Source of the DNA: C7867-001 sp049305795
GTDB lineage: Bacteria > Patescibacteriota > Minisyncoccia > Phycocordibacterales > Phycocordibacteraceae
Assembly (NCBI GenBank): GCA_049305795.1
Contig: JBAQPM010000006.1
Span: 62,001 to 126,000 of the forward strand
Direction of reading: 5' to 3'
Length of the DNA stretch: 64,000 bases
The notes under the pieces were generated by a model. That model had not been told where the DNA came from and searched no databases. It was given only the letters and a program-made list of their open reading frames with translations. This document shows, piece after piece, positions 31,447 through 40,823 of this stretch. Numbering within the stretch: the stretch's first letter is position 1; the number at the start of each line of letters is the position of its first letter. A program made the translations under genes and the position numbers.

Positions 31447-33414
31447 TTACCAAATTTTTGCACGTGCGGTGGAAGTTCGGTACAACTTGTCACCCGTAGT
31501 AACACCAAACGTTTCGTAAAACTCGTCTACGTTTGAGGCGGGACCATTGATGCGGAATGTGCCGGGCGAGTGGGGGTCGTTCAAAGCATGCATTTTTTCA
31601 AATTCTGGACGACAGATCTCACGTTCGAAAACAGCAAAGGCAACAAAGAATCGTTCGAGGGGAGAAAACCCGTCAATGGTCACACTCGGATGTTTTACAA
31701 GGTGATTTTTATAGGCATCAAGGGCAATGACAAGACCGCCAAGATCAGCAACATTTTCTCCAAGAGTGAGTTTTCCATTTACCGGCACTCCGTCTGCAAC
31801 TTTGTATTGATTAAATTGCATAACGAGCTGTTTCGTTTTTGCTTCGAAACGTTTTTTATCTTCCGATGTCCACCATGTTTTTACGTTGCCCTTGGCATCA
31901 TATTTTGCCCCCTGATCATCAAACCCATGAGTCATTTCGTGTCCAATAACCGTACCTATACAGCCATAGTTGTGCGCATCGTCAGCAGAAAGGTCAAAGA
32001 ATGGTAGCTGCAAGATGGCAGCAGGGAAGACGATTTCATTCAAGCTTGCTGAAAAATAAGCGTTTACCGTTTGTGGATACATAAACCACTCCTTTCGATC
32101 GACGGGTTTTTCAAGCTTTTTCATTTCACGACGATGTTCGTAAAGGGCAGTACGCATAACATTGCCAACATACTCGTCTGCTTTGATGACAAGACCCTTA
32201 TACGATTTCCAACGATCGGGATAGCCGATCTTGTGATTCATGGTGTGCAATTTTGCAATAGCTTTTTTCTTTGTCGGAGCACTCATCCAGTCAAGGTTTT
32301 TAATACGCTGTTCGTACGCAACAAACAAATCTTCTACGAGAGCGTTCATGCGTTTTTTTGCTTCAGGACCAAAATGTTTTTCAACGTAGAGCTTGCCAAG
32401 CATTTCGCCCAGGTTTCCATTCACGGTGCTCAGGGTGCGTCGCCACAAGGGTTTTAGTGCTTTTGCGCCTGAAAGCACAGTTCCATAAAATGCAAAACTC
32501 TGTTTTACAAAGGCAGGGGAGAGAAATCCTGCAAAATCATTCACCAAATGCCATTCTAGATAAGTTTTCCAGTCAGAAAGCGAAATAGCATCAACCATGA
32601 TGGCAATTTCTTTGAAAAAGTCTGGCTGCATGACAATAAGGTCGCCGGCCTTTTTTGCGTCAATGTTTAGAAGATAGGTTGCCCAGTCAATCTGTGGCGC
32701 GATCTTCTTTAATTTCGCACTGTTCATTTTGTGATAGGTCTTATCAATGTCACGCCGATCTTCTTTATTCATCCATGCTTTTGCAATGCGTGTTTCAACA
32801 CCTACGATAATTTTCACTTTTTGTTTTGTTTCTTGTGTGGCATATCCTGTAAGGCGAAACATCGCCTCGACGTGTTTTACATAGGCATCGTAAACGCGTT
32901 TCGATTCAGCATCATTTTTTAAATAGTAGTCACGATCAGGCATGCCGAGGCCATCTTGGAAAAGATGTAGGGCATACCGGTCGCTGTTTTTTGCGTCTTG
33001 ATCTATGCCTGCTCCCCAGAGCACACCGACACCGAGGCGGTGTAGGGTAGTAATCGTTGCGAGAAGATCTTTTTTCGATTCAATTTTTTCTATCTCCTGC
33101 CGTAACGTTTGTAGAGGTTTTATGCCAAGAGCGCGGCGGCGTTTTTCATCCATGCCGGAACGAAAGAAATCTCCAATCAATTGTTTAGGACTTCCTGCGG
33201 TATATTTTTTCGTACTAAGCAGGCCTTTCACGATAGTGTGGAGTTGTTTTTCGGTCTTAACCCGAAGCATGACAAAACTTCCCCACCAAGATTCTGTCTT
33301 TGGAATGCTATTTCTTTGCATCCAGCCCCCATTTGCATATTGGTAGAAATCGTCCTGCGGACGTACTTTTGTATTGAGGTCTTTAGTCTTAAATCCAAGG
33401 ACTTTTTGTTTCAT
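31447..33414 (-). CDS. pepO: M13-family zinc metallopeptidase (PepO/neprilysin type), apparently cytoplasmic
   Basis: Zinc endopeptidase of 655 residues. Zinc motif GHEMTHGFDDQGAKYD, third ligand Glu in LGENVADLGG, NAYFSASLNEIVFPAAILQ in shortened form NAYFSASLNEIVFPA, and the C-terminal RTSTARAKIW. Full M13 length but no signal peptide or anchor: the chain starts directly with the domain (RPQDDFYQYANGGW), so it probably degrades peptides inside the cell. The minus-strand ATG lies 6 nt after TATAAT (RC of 33421-33426). Divergent from alaS with a 45-nt shared promoter region. Confidence 0.93.
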   Translation of the reverse strand: MKQKVLGFKTKDLNTKVRPQDDFYQYANGGWMQRNSIPKTESWWGSFVMLRVKTEKQLHTIVKGLLSTKKYTAGSPKQLIGDFFRSGMDEKRRRALGIKPLQTLRQEIEKIESKKDLLATITTLHRLGVGVLWGAGIDQDAKNSDRYALHLFQDGLGMPDRDYYLKNDAESKRVYDAYVKHVEAMFRLTGYATQETKQKVKIIVGVETRIAKAWMNKEDRRDIDKTYHKMNSAKLKKIAPQIDWATYLLNIDAKKAGDLIVMQPDFFKEIAIMVDAISLSDWKTYLEWHLVNDFAGFLSPAFVKQSFAFYGTVLSGAKALKPLWRRTLSTVNGNLGEMLGKLYVEKHFGPEAKKRMNALVEDLFVAYEQRIKNLDWMSAPTKKKAIAKLHTMNHKIGYPDRWKSYKGLVIKADEYVGNVMRTALYEHRREMKKLEKPVDRKEWFMYPQTVNAYFSASLNEIVFPAAILQLPFFDLSADDAHNYGCIGTVIGHEMTHGFDDQGAKYDAKGNVKTWWTSEDKKRFEAKTKQLVMQFNQYKVADGVPVNGKLTLGENVADLGGLVIALDAYKNHLVKHPSVTIDGFSPLERFFVAFAVFEREICRPEFEKMHALNDPHSPGTFRINGPASNVDEFYETFGVTTGDKLYRTSTARAKIW

Positions 33415-33459
33415 GCTGGGATTATAGTACCCGCGTAGTGTTCATGCTATCTTTTTCGT
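33415..33459. promoter_or_regulatory. Divergent leaderless promoters of pepO and alaS
   Basis: On the minus strand TATAAT (RC 33421-33426) is followed by 6 nt and the pepO ATG. On the + strand TATCTT (33448-33453) is followed by 6 nt and the alaS ATG. The two -10 boxes are only 21 nt apart, so the -35 regions overlap and the promoters may compete. Confidence 0.6.
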
Positions 33460-35382
33460 ATGACGGTAAACGAGGTACGCAGCCGCTATCTGGCCTTTTT
33501 TGAAAAACGGGAACACGCCATTATCCCCTCGGCTCCCATCGTTCCTGAAAACGACCCTACAACGCTTTTTACCTCAAGCGGCATGCAGCCCTTGGTGCCG
33601 TATCTTCTGGGTGCACCACATCCCAAGGGAACCCGTCTGGCGGACTCACAAATTTCATTTCGAGCGGGGGATATTGAAGAAGTGGGAGATAATCGGCACA
33701 CTACTTTTTTTGAAATGCTCGGTAACTGGTCGCTTGGAGATTACTTCAAGAAAGAACAGCTTCCATGGATTTTTGAATTCCTCACCAGCAAAGAAGAAGG
33801 TCTTGGTTTTGATCCTGTAAAACTCTATGTAACCGTTTTTGATGGAGACGTTGAGGCAGGTATGGATCTTGATACCGAGGCAGTCGAAATATGGAAAGAA
33901 CTTTTTGCACAAAAAGGAATGGACGCTGCGCTAGTGCGCATTGGTACCGAAGAAGAGGGATATGAAAAGGGAATGCAGGGAGGACGCATCTTTTCCTACG
34001 GTTCAAAGAAAAACTGGTGGAGTCGTGCGGGTGTTCCCAAAAACATGCCACCCGGCGAGCCAGGAGGTCCCGACTCTGAAATTTTTTATGATTTTGAAAC
34101 ACCCCATGACCTGAAATGGGGCAAGGAATGCCACGTGAACTGCGACTGCGGACGTTTTGTTGAGATTTCTAACTCAGTGTTCATGCAGTTCGTGAAAAAC
34201 GCAGACGGTTCCTTCAGCGAGCTTCCAAATAAAAACGTGGATTTTGGAGGTGGGCTTGAGCGACTCGCCGCAGCAACTCTTGACAGTTCAGATGTTTTTA
34301 CCATCGATGTGTTTGCTGCACCGAGAGTAATTCTTGAAACTCGTTCTGGAAAAACATATGGAGAGAATGAACAAATAACACGTTCGTTTCGTATCATTCT
34401 TGACCACATCCGGGCGGCCACCTTTATGCTGGCTTCTGGTATTCGGCCGCAAAACAGTGAGCAGGGGTACGTGCTTCGTCGCCTTGTTCGTCGCGCCATA
34501 CGCGAAGCAGATCGTCTTGCTATTACAGATGCCATTCTTCCAGAAATTGCAGCGGCGTATGGGGAATCGTATGCCGGTGCCTATCCTTTTATACGAGAAT
34601 CAGCAGAAAATATCCGCACCGAACTTTCCCAAGAAGAAGAGCGTTTTCGAAAAACCCTCACCCAAGGACTTCGTGAGTTTGAAAAATTTGCTGCTACCAA
34701 CGAAATTTCAGCAGATGCGGCGTTCACTCTTTTCACTACCTACGGCTTTCCTATTGAAATGACCGAAGAATTAGCAAAAGAACGTAACATTTCGATAGAT
34801 CAAGCTTCTGTTGAAACTCGCCTGAAAGAACACCAAGCACAGTCACGTGCCGGAGCGGAACAAAAGTTTACCGGCGGCCTTGCCGACCACGCAGAACAGA
34901 CGGTCCGTTATCATACGGCTCATCATATTCTTCTCAAGGCATTGCAAATGGTATTGGGTCCTGAAGTGCACCAGCGGGGAAGTAACATCACGAGCGAGCG
35001 TTTGCGTATTGATTTTTCTTACGGACAGAAAATGACACCGGAACAAATTGCTGCAGTGGAAAAAATAGTAAATGAGAAAATCATTGAAGAGCTTCCCGTG
35101 TCTCGCACAGTTATGCCAAAAGAAGAAGCGGAGAAGTTTGGCGCGGAGCACGAATTTGGGGTGAAATACCCCGACATGGTTTCGGTATATTCCGTTGGTC
35201 CAAAAAATGCCACTCCCGAAAATCCAAATATAGACCAGGCTTTTTCAATCGAATTTTGTGGCGGCCCGCATGTTTCTAACACGCGCGAACTTGGCGAGGG
35301 AGGAAAGAAATTCAAGATTCTAAAAGAAGAAGCTTCCTCTGCCGGGGTGCGTCGTATCAAAGCAGTCTTGGTAGTTTCTTAA
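33460..35382 (+). CDS. alaS: Alanyl-tRNA synthetase, without C-terminal C-Ala domain
   Basis: Charges tRNA-Ala. 640 residues against about 870 in most bacteria. Class II catalytic domain (HTTFFEMLGNWSLGDYFK; GGGLERLA), helical tRNA-recognition domain, then the editing domain with zinc residues HTAHH and FCGGPH. The chain ends after the editing domain (RIKAVLVVS), so the oligomerisation/C-Ala part is absent. Both alanine tRNAs in the window would be its substrates if the G3-U70 pair holds: each acceptor contains one G-U pair at that position. Confidence 0.96.
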   Translation: MTVNEVRSRYLAFFEKREHAIIPSAPIVPENDPTTLFTSSGMQPLVPYLLGAPHPKGTRLADSQISFRAGDIEEVGDNRHTTFFEMLGNWSLGDYFKKEQLPWIFEFLTSKEEGLGFDPVKLYVTVFDGDVEAGMDLDTEAVEIWKELFAQKGMDAALVRIGTEEEGYEKGMQGGRIFSYGSKKNWWSRAGVPKNMPPGEPGGPDSEIFYDFETPHDLKWGKECHVNCDCGRFVEISNSVFMQFVKNADGSFSELPNKNVDFGGGLERLAAATLDSSDVFTIDVFAAPRVILETRSGKTYGENEQITRSFRIILDHIRAATFMLASGIRPQNSEQGYVLRRLVRRAIREADRLAITDAILPEIAAAYGESYAGAYPFIRESAENIRTELSQEEERFRKTLTQGLREFEKFAATNEISADAAFTLFTTYGFPIEMTEELAKERNISIDQASVETRLKEHQAQSRAGAEQKFTGGLADHAEQTVRYHTAHHILLKALQMVLGPEVHQRGSNITSERLRIDFSYGQKMTPEQIAAVEKIVNEKIIEELPVSRTVMPKEEAEKFGAEHEFGVKYPDMVSVYSVGPKNATPENPNIDQAFSIEFCGGPHVSNTRELGEGGKKFKILKEEASSAGVRRIKAVLVVS

Positions 35383-35448
35383 ATTCTTATAGGTATTTAT
35401 TCGTTCTCACCTCAACGTTTTAGCTAAAGATGTTTTATACTTGAAGAC

Positions 35449-36609
35449 ATGTCGTTCTTCAGGCGTCTATTTGGAAATTCCCATGCAGAGTCGGTGGTAC
35501 TCATTGATATCGGCTCCGGTTCCATCGGCGGCGCGTATGCCGTTTTGAAAGAAAAAAACTATCCGACCATTTGTTACACCTGCCGGATACCCATCCGTAC
35601 AAGCGAACCAATTCCAACGATTGATGATCTTTCAATAACCCTTCGCGAAGTGACACGCTTGCTGGTGACGCATGGCGCAAGCGAATTACGGCGTATGACT
35701 GGCAGTGGAAGCGTGGGACGCGCCGTTGTTTCGGTCGCATCTCCTTGGCAAGAAACGACGGTTCGTATTGCCCGCACCGAACGAGACAAACCCTTTGTTT
35801 TTACGCGTTCACTCTTAAATGAACTCGTTGCAAAGGAGGCGCATCTGCCTTCCGGACGCACATCGACCGGCGAGTCGGTGATCGCAACCCTATTGAATGG
35901 GTATGAAATACAAGAACCCTTCAATAAAAGAGTTCGCCACGCAGAAGTTGTTATTCTTTCTGAAAATATCGTTACTGAAGCGGTAACCATTATTGAGACG
36001 CGAGTGCGGGAAGCCTTTCACCTACATGAAGTAACGCTCACCGCATTTGCGCCGCTTGCGTATACGGTGTTTCGCGATGTATATCCCCATGAAAATGATT
36101 ACCTCATGCTCGACATTGCAGGAGCCGCTACCGATGTGGCCCTTGTAAAACGACACCTTCTTACGTCAATGGCCTCAATACCCAGAGGAGTAGGGAATCT
36201 CATGCAGGGATTTAAAAAGAGTATGGGAGAAGCACCTCCAAGAGAATCCTCCGCAGCAAACAACATTCGTCTTGTTCTTGACGTCAAACCAAATGCAAAG
36301 TTTGAAGCAGTGCGCTCCGAATGGATTACCGGTTTACGAGATGCGTTGCGAAAAATGTCGAACGAACAAGCATTACCGCGAACTCTTTTCCTCCTCTCGG
36401 ATGATTCTGAGCGTGAATATTTACATCACACGCTTGATGATTCTGCACTCCGGTCACTCTGGCTCTCTGAAACACCATTGTCGATTATTCCAGTTCTTCC
36501 ATCCCATTTTGCACCCTATGTTAAAACATCGGGGTCTGCCCATGCTGATGTATTTCTCATGCTGTTGGCGCTATTTTTGCGTAAACGCATCGAAACCCTG
36601 CACGCATAG
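35449..36609 (+). CDS. Actin-like ATPase, PilM/FtsA type
   Basis: Protein of 386 residues with the actin-ATPase fold: phosphate-1 loop VLIDIGSGSIGGAY near residue 17 and phosphate-2 loop LMLDIAGAATDVALV near residue 220. It resembles PilM/FtsA cytoplasmic platform proteins. The next gene encodes a single-pass membrane protein, as PilM partners with PilN, but no PilN/PilO or other pilus gene is visible. ATG lies 7 nt after TATACT (35436-35441). Confidence 0.75.
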   Translation: MSFFRRLFGNSHAESVVLIDIGSGSIGGAYAVLKEKNYPTICYTCRIPIRTSEPIPTIDDLSITLREVTRLLVTHGASELRRMTGSGSVGRAVVSVASPWQETTVRIARTERDKPFVFTRSLLNELVAKEAHLPSGRTSTGESVIATLLNGYEIQEPFNKRVRHAEVVILSENIVTEAVTIIETRVREAFHLHEVTLTAFAPLAYTVFRDVYPHENDYLMLDIAGAATDVALVKRHLLTSMASIPRGVGNLMQGFKKSMGEAPPRESSAANNIRLVLDVKPNAKFEAVRSEWITGLRDALRKMSNEQALPRTLFLLSDDSEREYLHHTLDDSALRSLWLSETPLSIIPVLPSHFAPYVKTSGSAHADVFLMLLALFLRKRIETLHA

Positions 36610-36678
36610 CAGCCATTAGGGTGTTATGAACACTCCTTCATTCCCCTAGACTGTGGTGCGGGGTATACTTTGCCTACT

Positions 36679-37923
36679 ATGCCGCGAACCATAAACGATA
36701 TTATTCCACCTTCTCGCAGAAAGCCTCAGGTTACTGTGGAAGCGCCATCTTCCTTTGAAGCTCCGCCACGTGAAGATCCTATGCCGCCGACATTCGGGCG
36801 CCCACGATCGCGTTTCCCGTGGGGAACTGCACTTGTTGCGCTTGTGGTAGTTTCGGTTAGCGTGGGCGCGTTGTTTATTTTTGCGGGAGCAAAGATCCAA
36901 ATTGATCCCCAAACAGCACAAGGAACCGTGACCGGGACCTTTACCGCAACAGCACAGTCAGGAGAACTTCCGTATATGCTTGTTTCAGTGCAGAAAATTG
37001 CAAGTCAGAGTGTTCCTGCAGAAAGCACCGTGACGGCAAACGATGCCGCGTCGGGAACCATCACCATTTACAACGAACAGGCAAAAGCACAACCGCTCAT
37101 AAAAAATACGCGCTTTGAGACCGCAAATGGCCTTATCTATCGTATCCATAACTCAGTCACGGTACCAGCAGCTTCCGCCGGGAAACCAGGAACCCTGACG
37201 GCAACTGTGTATGCTGATTCCCCAGGTGATTCTTACAACGTAGGAGCATCAAACTTTACTCTTCCCGGCCTTGCTGGAACTCCACAGGCTTCGCAAGTAT
37301 ATGCAAAATCAGTTTCTCCAATGACGGGTGGTTTTTCAGGGACTCGCCCTTCAGTAAGCCAGGCGACTGATGATGCCCAGCACGCAGCTCTTCAAACAGC
37401 ACTTGCCTCCGAAATTCAGGCCGCAGTAGCGGCACAGGTTCCGGAAGGGTATGTGCTTATTCCTGGGGCGGTAACTACAACCTACACACCTCTTACTGAT
37501 ATGGGAGATGCAAACGGGGGAGTGCTTGTTCGCATGCAAGCAGATGCGACCGCTGTTGTGTTCCCGAAAGAGGCGCTTGCAAGAGCAGTCGCTATGGAGA
37601 TAGCTCCTAGCCTTTATAAGGGCGAGCCAGTCGACTTTCTCGACGTAAAAGGATTAACCCTCAGACCCGCAGAGGGAGCCGCGTCCGATGCGTCCTTTAG
37701 CTTCTCTTTGAATGGCAGCACGACCATCGTGTGGCAGGTAAACATCGAAAAGATTCAAGCTGCGGTTGCAGGGAAGTCAAAAGCGGCTGCAGGCGTGGTT
37801 ATTTCGGGACTTCCGGAAATTGCAAAAGGTTCCGTCGTTGTTCGGCCGTTTTGGAAGGGTACATTGCCCCAAGATCCGACAAAAATAACGGTGGAAGTCA
37901 ATAAACCTGAGGCCTCCAATTGA
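36679..37923 (+). CDS. Single-pass membrane protein with baseplate-J-like beta domain
   Basis: Protein of 414 residues. A Pro-rich cytoplasmic start (about 55 residues), one membrane helix (about 50-72), then an extracytoplasmic beta-rich region. The stretch SGTITIYNEQAKAQPLIKN, TRFETANGLIYRI, VTVPAASAGKPG and YADSPGDSYNVG resembles proteins annotated as baseplate J/gp47-like in CPR genomes. Likely partner of the upstream actin-like ATPase. TATACT (36664-36669) ends 9 nt before the ATG. Function unknown. Confidence 0.7.
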   Translation: MPRTINDIIPPSRRKPQVTVEAPSSFEAPPREDPMPPTFGRPRSRFPWGTALVALVVVSVSVGALFIFAGAKIQIDPQTAQGTVTGTFTATAQSGELPYMLVSVQKIASQSVPAESTVTANDAASGTITIYNEQAKAQPLIKNTRFETANGLIYRIHNSVTVPAASAGKPGTLTATVYADSPGDSYNVGASNFTLPGLAGTPQASQVYAKSVSPMTGGFSGTRPSVSQATDDAQHAALQTALASEIQAAVAAQVPEGYVLIPGAVTTTYTPLTDMGDANGGVLVRMQADATAVVFPKEALARAVAMEIAPSLYKGEPVDFLDVKGLTLRPAEGAASDASFSFSLNGSTTIVWQVNIEKIQAAVAGKSKAAAGVVISGLPEIAKGSVVVRPFWKGTLPQDPTKITVEVNKPEASN

Positions 37924-37962
37924 CGAGGATACGATGTACTGCTAAGATAATGAGCGCTTCAC

Positions 37963-38184
37963 ATGGAGGAAAATAGCGAGAAAAAAGAGGCACCGACAGG
38001 AGTCGTCGAAGAGGTGCTTCCGAACTCGTTATTCCGGGTACGGATGCCTTCGGACGAGCTTCTTTTAGCCTATCTTGCAGGGAAAATGCGTCTTCATAGA
38101 ATTCGCGTTCTCGTTGGAGATCAGGTTGAACTGGTGCTTGATCCATACGGCGGAAAGGCCCGTATTGTGAGGCGACTTAGCTAA
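37963..38184 (+). CDS. infA: Translation initiation factor IF-1
   Basis: OB-fold protein of 73 residues: TGVVEEVLPNSLFRVRM, YLAGKMRLHRIRVLVGD. Binds the A site of the small subunit during initiation. Start of the infA-rpmJ-rpsM ribosomal cluster, the usual bacterial order. Confidence 0.95.
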   Translation: MEENSEKKEAPTGVVEEVLPNSLFRVRMPSDELLLAYLAGKMRLHRIRVLVGDQVELVLDPYGGKARIVRRLS

Positions 38185-38207
38185 GTTAAACGTTTTTAAA
38201 ACTCAAT

Positions 38208-38324
38208 ATGAAGGTGCGTGCTTCTATTAAAAAACAACAGCCGGGAGATATCCTTGTCCGCCGCCGCGGACGCTTGTACCGTATCAATAAGCGCAATCCC
38301 CGTCGCAAGGCACGCCAGGGCTAG
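38208..38324 (+). CDS. rpmJ: 50S ribosomal protein L36, cysteine-free form
   Basis: Protein of 38 residues: MKVRASIKKQQPGD, then VRRRGRLYRINKRNP and RRKARQG. Begins and ends like other L36 proteins and stands between infA and rpsM, its normal place. The three Cys and one His that bind zinc in most L36 are all absent, so this is a zinc-independent form. Confidence 0.95.
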   Translation: MKVRASIKKQQPGDILVRRRGRLYRINKRNPRRKARQG

Positions 38325-38350
38325 ATTTACATCATTATTTAACCGTATCC

Positions 38351-38731
38351 ATGCGTATCTCCGGAGTTACCATTTCTGACGAAAAACAGCTTGCGTATTC
38401 ACTACCGCAGATTTTTGGTATTGGTCCAACACGCGCAAAAAATATTTTGAATGAAGCGGGAGTAGCACTTACTGCAAAAGGCAAAGATTTGAATTCAGAG
38501 CAGGAACAAAAAATCCGCGCGCTTGCAGAAGCTTTTGTCATAGAAGGAGAGCTTCGTCGGGAAATCGGCCAAAATATCAAACGACTCAAAGATATTCGTT
38601 CTATTCGCGGAAGTCGTCATGAACGACACCTTCCAGTTCGTGGCGGTCGCACGAAAACCAATTCACGCACTGTTCGTGGAAACGTGCGTAGAACCATGGG
38701 TTCAGGTCGCCGTACGCTCGAGAAGACATAA
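38351..38731 (+). CDS. rpsM: 30S ribosomal protein S13
   Basis: 126 residues. RISGVTISDEKQLAYSLPQIFGIG start (in shortened form RISGVTISDEKQ) and C-terminal RGSRHERHLPVRGGRTKTNS, the S13 signature. Contacts the head of the small subunit and the 23S bridge. Confidence 0.97.
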   Translation: MRISGVTISDEKQLAYSLPQIFGIGPTRAKNILNEAGVALTAKGKDLNSEQEQKIRALAEAFVIEGELRREIGQNIKRLKDIRSIRGSRHERHLPVRGGRTKTNSRTVRGNVRRTMGSGRRTLEKT

Positions 38732-38760
38732 TTCTCAGCATATTTTCGTAACAACATCCT

Positions 38761-39195
38761 ATGGGTAAAAAACGTATCATCAAAAAATCAGGAAGAGGTC
38801 TTGATCAAGGACGCAAAGAGCGCGCCCTTTCAAAGATTGCAAAAAAGCGTGTCGAGCGTGGCATTTTACACATTGAAGCAACCTTTAATAACACGAAGGC
38901 AGTGCTCACCGATGAAAAAGGTAATGCCATTATGTCTTCCTCGGCAGGCGCCCTTGGTTTTTCTGGAGCTCGAAAATCAACTCCTTATGCCGCAGCAAAG
39001 GTTGGTGAACTCCTTGGTGAAAAGGGAGGCCTTGTAGGCCTCAAAGAGGCTTCAGTCATCATTCGTGGTGTTGGAGCAGGTCGCGAGTCAGCACTTCGTG
39101 GTTTTGCGGGAAAGGGTATTCAAATCCGCTCTATCAAGGATGCGACCCCCGTTCCTCACAACGGCCCTCGTCCTCCTAAGCCTCGCCGCATCTAA
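38761..39195 (+). CDS. rpsK: 30S ribosomal protein S11
   Basis: 144 residues with a basic N-terminal extension (about 30 residues, Lys/Arg-rich) before the conserved GILHIEATFNNT. Ends with IRSIKDATPVPHNGPRPPK, the usual S11 C-terminus. Confidence 0.97.
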   Translation: MGKKRIIKKSGRGLDQGRKERALSKIAKKRVERGILHIEATFNNTKAVLTDEKGNAIMSSSAGALGFSGARKSTPYAAAKVGELLGEKGGLVGLKEASVIIRGVGAGRESALRGFAGKGIQIRSIKDATPVPHNGPRPPKPRRI

Positions 39196-39204
39196 TCTTT
39201 TTCT

Positions 39205-39813
39205 ATGAAAATCGGACCAAAATACAAAATAGCAAAACGACTCGGACCCTCAGTCTTCGAGAAGACGCAAACCCAAAAGTTTGCGCTTTCACAAGAACGA
39301 AAGGCAAAAGCAAAAGGTCGTCCGCGCAATGCTTCTGAATACGGCAAACAGCTTCTTGAGAAACAGAAGGTGCGCATTACCTACGGCCTTTCAGAGAAAC
39401 AGTTTGGTAACTACGTTGCAAAGGCAATGGAAGAACACGGCGCAAATCCTGCTGAAATTTTGCATCGATACCTTGAGCTTCGTCTCGACAGCGTTATTTA
39501 TCGCCTCGGACTTGCAAAAACCCGGCGCGCTGCGCGCCAGATGGTTTCTCACGGCCACATCACCGTAAACGGTAAAAAGACCACCATCCCTTCCCAGTAC
39601 ATTAAGATTGGAGACCGCATTGCGATTCGCGGAGGCAGCAAAGCAAGCGTCATGTTCGAAGGATTCGCTGAGCGATTTATGGAACGTCCGCTTGCCTCAT
39701 GGCTCTCATGGAATCCCAAAGACATGGAGGGAGGTATTTCTGATCTTCCTTCAGTTGCATCTGCGGATCCTGCGGGAGATTTGGGTGCCGTGCTTTCGTT
39801 TTATAGTCGTTAA
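39205..39813 (+). CDS. rpsD: 30S ribosomal protein S4
   Basis: 202 residues. S4 RNA-binding domain seen as RLDSVIYRLGLAKTRRAARQ and VSHGHITVNGKKTTIPS. No zinc cysteines in the N-terminus. Primary 16S binder; stands before rpoA as usual. Confidence 0.97.
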   Translation: MKIGPKYKIAKRLGPSVFEKTQTQKFALSQERKAKAKGRPRNASEYGKQLLEKQKVRITYGLSEKQFGNYVAKAMEEHGANPAEILHRYLELRLDSVIYRLGLAKTRRAARQMVSHGHITVNGKKTTIPSQYIKIGDRIAIRGGSKASVMFEGFAERFMERPLASWLSWNPKDMEGGISDLPSVASADPAGDLGAVLSFYSR

Positions 39814-39839
39814 TTTACTACCAGGTAATCGATTGAGTT

Positions 39840-40796
39840 ATGGAATACCACATTACACTTCCGTCAAAGCCCCGTGTTGTTTCTGAAGATGAACTTTCAG
39901 GAACGTACGAAATAGATTCTTTGTACCCAGGGTACGGTCACACGCTTGGCAACAGCCTTCGTCGCATTATTCTTTCTTCACTTCCTGGTGCGGCAGTCAC
40001 GTCGGTGAAAATCGAAGGCGTTCCCCATGAATTCGCTACTATCGAAGGCGTGCGTGAGACTATGCTTGAGCTTATTTTGAACCTCAAGCGTGTTCACTTT
40101 GTGCTCCATGGTGACGAGGCACAGACCATTCGTCTTTCAGTCAAAGGCCCTAAAAAGGTTACGGCCGCAGATTTCGAACTCCCATCGCAGGTTGAAATAA
40201 AAAATCCTGAACAATACGTTGCCGATGTTTCTGGAAAAATTCCTTTTGAATTTGAGGCAACGATTGAACGCGGACTCGGCTATGTTCCTCGCGAACTTCT
40301 CACCAAAGAAAAGGTTGATATCGGCACAATTGCGCTTGATGCAACCTTCACACCGATTCGTCGCGTGAACTACGAAGTTGAAAATATGCGTGTCGGTGAC
40401 CGAACTGACTTCAACCGTCTTCGCATTCTCATCGAAACCAACGGCACTATCATGCCGCGCGAAGCGCTTGAACGTTCTGTTGAAGTCATGATTCATCAGT
40501 TGAAGGCAGTCGTTGGTTTCCAGGAGGAAGCTTCTTCGGAGACTCATGAGGATGCTTCTCATTCCTCAGCTGTTGTTGAGAGTACTGACAAAGATGCCAC
40601 AAAAGTGAAAGTTGCTGACCTTGGTCTTTCAGCTCGCATCACAGCTGCCCTTGAAGAAGCTGGCATCAAATCGGCGGCAGGACTTGCGCGCAAGTCAGCA
40701 AGCACTCTTAAGGAGCTTGACGGCATTGGAGACAAGGCCATTGATGAAATCGAGTCTGCACTTACCGATATTGGACTATCGCTCAAAGGAGAATAA
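39840..40796 (+). CDS. rpoA: DNA-directed RNA polymerase subunit alpha
   Basis: 318 residues. N-terminal dimerisation domain with YGHTLGNSLRRIILSSLPG, insert domain, DFNRLRILIETNG, a charged linker (about 220-250) and a C-terminal domain with helix-hairpin-helix (LGLSARITAALEEAG, GIGDKAIDEIESAL). Full domain set, so activator and UP-element contacts are possible. Confidence 0.98.
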   Translation: MEYHITLPSKPRVVSEDELSGTYEIDSLYPGYGHTLGNSLRRIILSSLPGAAVTSVKIEGVPHEFATIEGVRETMLELILNLKRVHFVLHGDEAQTIRLSVKGPKKVTAADFELPSQVEIKNPEQYVADVSGKIPFEFEATIERGLGYVPRELLTKEKVDIGTIALDATFTPIRRVNYEVENMRVGDRTDFNRLRILIETNGTIMPREALERSVEVMIHQLKAVVGFQEEASSETHEDASHSSAVVESTDKDATKVKVADLGLSARITAALEEAGIKSAAGLARKSASTLKELDGIGDKAIDEIESALTDIGLSLKGE

Positions 40797-40823
40797 CGAT
40801 AGACACGTTTACTGATTACTACC

